Part shown: positions 61,794 through 64,000 of the stretch, in pieces
Layout of the letters: every line of letters starts with the position of its first letter
Position numbering within the stretch: the stretch's first letter is position 1
From: Eopsaltria australis
Taxonomy: Eukaryota > Chordata > Aves > Passeriformes > Petroicidae
Direction of reading: 5' to 3'
DNA length: 64,000 bases
NCBI GenBank assembly: GCA_034509425.1
Contig: JAVTVJ010000487.1
Span: 496,001-560,000 of the forward strand
Notes under the pieces: generated by a model
What the model was told of the DNA's origin: nothing
The model's input: only the letters and a program-made list of their open reading frames with translations
Databases searched by the model: none
Program-made: the position numbers and the translations under genes

Positions 61794-64000
61794 ATTGTCC
61801 ACAAAATTTTCTGAACTTCCTAAATTATATTTATGGGGTTCCCTCCTTTTTTTTTTTTAAACAAATAGCCAAGGCTACCTTCACAGTCAAGCAAAGGATT
61901 CAGATTGACAGATCTGACACAGTACTCATGCTAGACCTGCCCAGACAGATAATTTTGGGTCATTTCAGGCCTGAGACCTCAACCATGCTTTAGCAGAAGC
62001 ATTCTGGAGACTGTGTGAAGCTTTGCTGAAGTAAAATACATTCAGCAGATTTCACTGATGCTATTGTTGCTATTTTAAAATGAATCTCCTTGAGTCTGAT
62101 TGCCCTGGAGAGCTTCAAGGTCTTAGCCAAGGCCTGGTTTACTGCCTTTCCTCAGGGGAGCACCAACAGTTCCATCTCCCTTCCACTAAGTTATCTTGTA
62201 GATTGGTTTGTGGGTTAATTACCTCTCTTGAAAATATCTGGGAAATAAATGCCTCAATTCCATCTGTTTTTCTGGGGATTAGCATTGATTTAATTAAATT
62301 TGTTTGCATTTCTAGCATTTCACAGGCCACATCCTGAGGGGAATTAAGACTTTGCTGCACTCTGGCTTCACTTGAGTTTCTCACAGAGATTTAACACTCT
62401 GGAGCTACATTTCATCTGAACCATGGCTATCCCTGTAATAAATTACTGATTTTGCAGTCCACTGTAACAGGGGAGTAGCTCTAGAAGCACTAAGGCTTTG
62501 AAGAAGTGCTTAGACACTGGTCCAACTGGGTTGTTTGGTTGTTAAAGAGGGATTTAGCCTGAACTGTTGGAATGTTTAAGCAATAATATGACTTGGAAGT
62601 AATTTATCTGAGTATGTTATGGTAAACTCATCTTTTAGATCTATAAAAAGTCTGCATATTTTTCTTGTAATCAGAGATTCTCAGTAACATATACACAGGT
62701 TATATAAATACCTTAGCTACTATTTTCATGCCATTGAAGGAAAATTCATTAGGCAAATGTTTTTATTCTAGTATGGGTAGATGTGATTTCAATAATTTTT
62801 TGAGATTGTTTCAAGCCCTTGAAAAATTATTGGCTTCAGGCTATTTATTTTCTTGCACTATGCATTTCTTAGACATTCAAGTAAATGGAAACATTTGCAC
62901 ATCCTGGAAAAATTGGGAGTTGGGTAAAGTATTTATCCCCATTTTGTGGCTTCAGAACTGCACTTAAAAAAAAGTCTTTTGGATAATTTTACAACAAAGG
63001 TTCAATGAATAAAGTTTCTTTGTGCAGTTGTATATGGAAAATGTAGTTTTTGTTAATGCAATTGCCTTGTATAACCAAGAAAGTAAATTCCAACTCACTA
63101 TTATAAGTAAAAGAAATACAATTGGAATTTCCTTTTAATTTGAAAGATAACATTATGTTGAGAGTTTCATGTGAGATCTCTGTGTTGTGGAAGCAGAAAT
63201 TTGTCAACTCTAGTTCATGTTTGTCTTCTGTCCTTTTATTTTCTTTTCAGGGTCAACACTTTAAAATCCTCAGATATATAACTGAGCACTGAAATAGCAC
63301 TGTTTAGCATTTCTTATGATTGGGTGTTGTGAAAGACTGAGGTGATGAGGCATTTCTCTATGTTGTAGCAAGTACTACTGCTATGAGATTCCAAATTGGT
63401 TTAGGTGATGATTTGGAAATTATTGTCCTTTTTCTGAACTTAAGTTCTGGAAATAAATGGAAGGGACATAGAAGCTGTGATGCATAAATGTGATAAAATT
63501 TTATCAGTATGCAATTGCCTCAGAAAAAGAAATAATTTAACCTGATGTCTACTTATTTTGGGCCACATTTGAAGCTGATCGCAGGTTTGCAGTTTTGGAT
63601 GGCATACAAATTACCTTTAAACACACAGAGACACACCTTAGCACTTAATACAAAAACTGGGAAAATGAATGATAGGCTGCAGAACTAGAATCTACTGTCC
63701 AATGTTTTTTCAGACATATGAGATATGTTTCTGAATGCTGACTCACACCTCCTAAAATTTACTTTAAATAGCTAGCTTTTGTAGGCCTGTCAGCTGGCAT
63801 TTTAAAGTGATGTTATTCATAGTGCAAAGTCAATTAAAGTTTTTCTTATGAAAGAACGAAAATTTAGAAATTTTTTAAGATTACTTTGACTGACATTGGA
63901 AAGCCATTGTATTGCAGGCCATATACAGGGCAAGCATCTAAAAACCTCCCCTGTGCCTTCTTTCCTGGGGCTGTACAAGTCCATTTCTCTCAGTCATTTT

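Larger units (their letters stand above)
44822..64000. other. upstream region without recognisable gene
   Basis: The 19 kb upstream of IMPG1 exon 1 shows no gene I can support. In mammals the region between IMPG1 and HTR1B is gene-poor, which fits. Contents noted separately: a CR1 fragment, a T/A-rich tandem repeat, an AGT microsatellite, an E-box palindrome and an exon-like segment at 44,943-45,060. A GC-richer stretch spans about 53,150-53,830, with open frames of up to 126 codons but no recognisable domain. Confidence 0.55.

Noticed and set aside
44822..64000. Search for a previously undescribed multi-gene system
   Set aside because: The region has no linked conserved open frames, clusters or repeat arrays; it looks like gene-poor vertebrate DNA.

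Overview
The window looks like bird nuclear DNA: AT-rich, intron-dominated, with old truncated CR1 LINE copies (tails of the ATTCTRTG type, seen here in both orientations) and almost no other recognisable transposons. CR1 is also common in crocodilians and turtles, so bird is an inference from CR1 plus the compact gene. There is no bacterial, plasmid or phage character.

One gene dominates. The minus strand from about 44,821 down to the left edge encodes interphotoreceptor matrix proteoglycan 1 (IMPG1, also called SPACR), a secreted hyaluronan-binding glycoprotein of the matrix around rod and cone photoreceptors. I could follow the reading frame through 13 well-supported coding exons: signal peptide (exon 1), a conserved Cys-containing N-terminal segment with a furin-type RTKR site (exons 2-3), tiny linker exons of 29, 65 and 77 nt (exons 4-6), the first SEA domain (exons 7-10, including a 21-nt microexon), the acidic Ser/Thr/Pro-rich mucin-like region (exons 11, 12, 15) and the first half of the second SEA domain (end of exon 15). 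All splice phases agree. The rest of SEA2 and the EGF-like C-terminus lie beyond position 1.

Two further candidate exons (13 and 14, at 11.5-12.2 kb) have good splice sites, are open in the right frame, are phase-symmetric (291 and 117 nt) and fall between exons 12 and 15. I do not recognise their peptides in mammalian IMPG1; they are the most interesting coding observation, possibly a lineage-specific or alternatively spliced extension of the mucin-like region.

Layout: 1-650 exon 15; 651-11,519 large intron with a head-to-head CR1 pair (2.5-3.4 kb); 11,520-12,188 candidate exons 14 and 13; 12,189-16,397 intron; 16,398-32,179 exons 12 to 2 with 0.2-2.8 kb introns and one CR1; 32,180-44,754 intron 1 (12.6 kb) holding a perfect 31-bp inverted repeat with a 4-nt loop; 44,755-44,821 exon 1; 44,822-64,000 upstream DNA without a recognisable gene, containing one CR1, an A/T-rich pentamer-type repeat, an AGT microsatellite and an 18-bp E-box palindrome. 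No tRNA, rRNA, CRISPR or novel multi-gene system was found.
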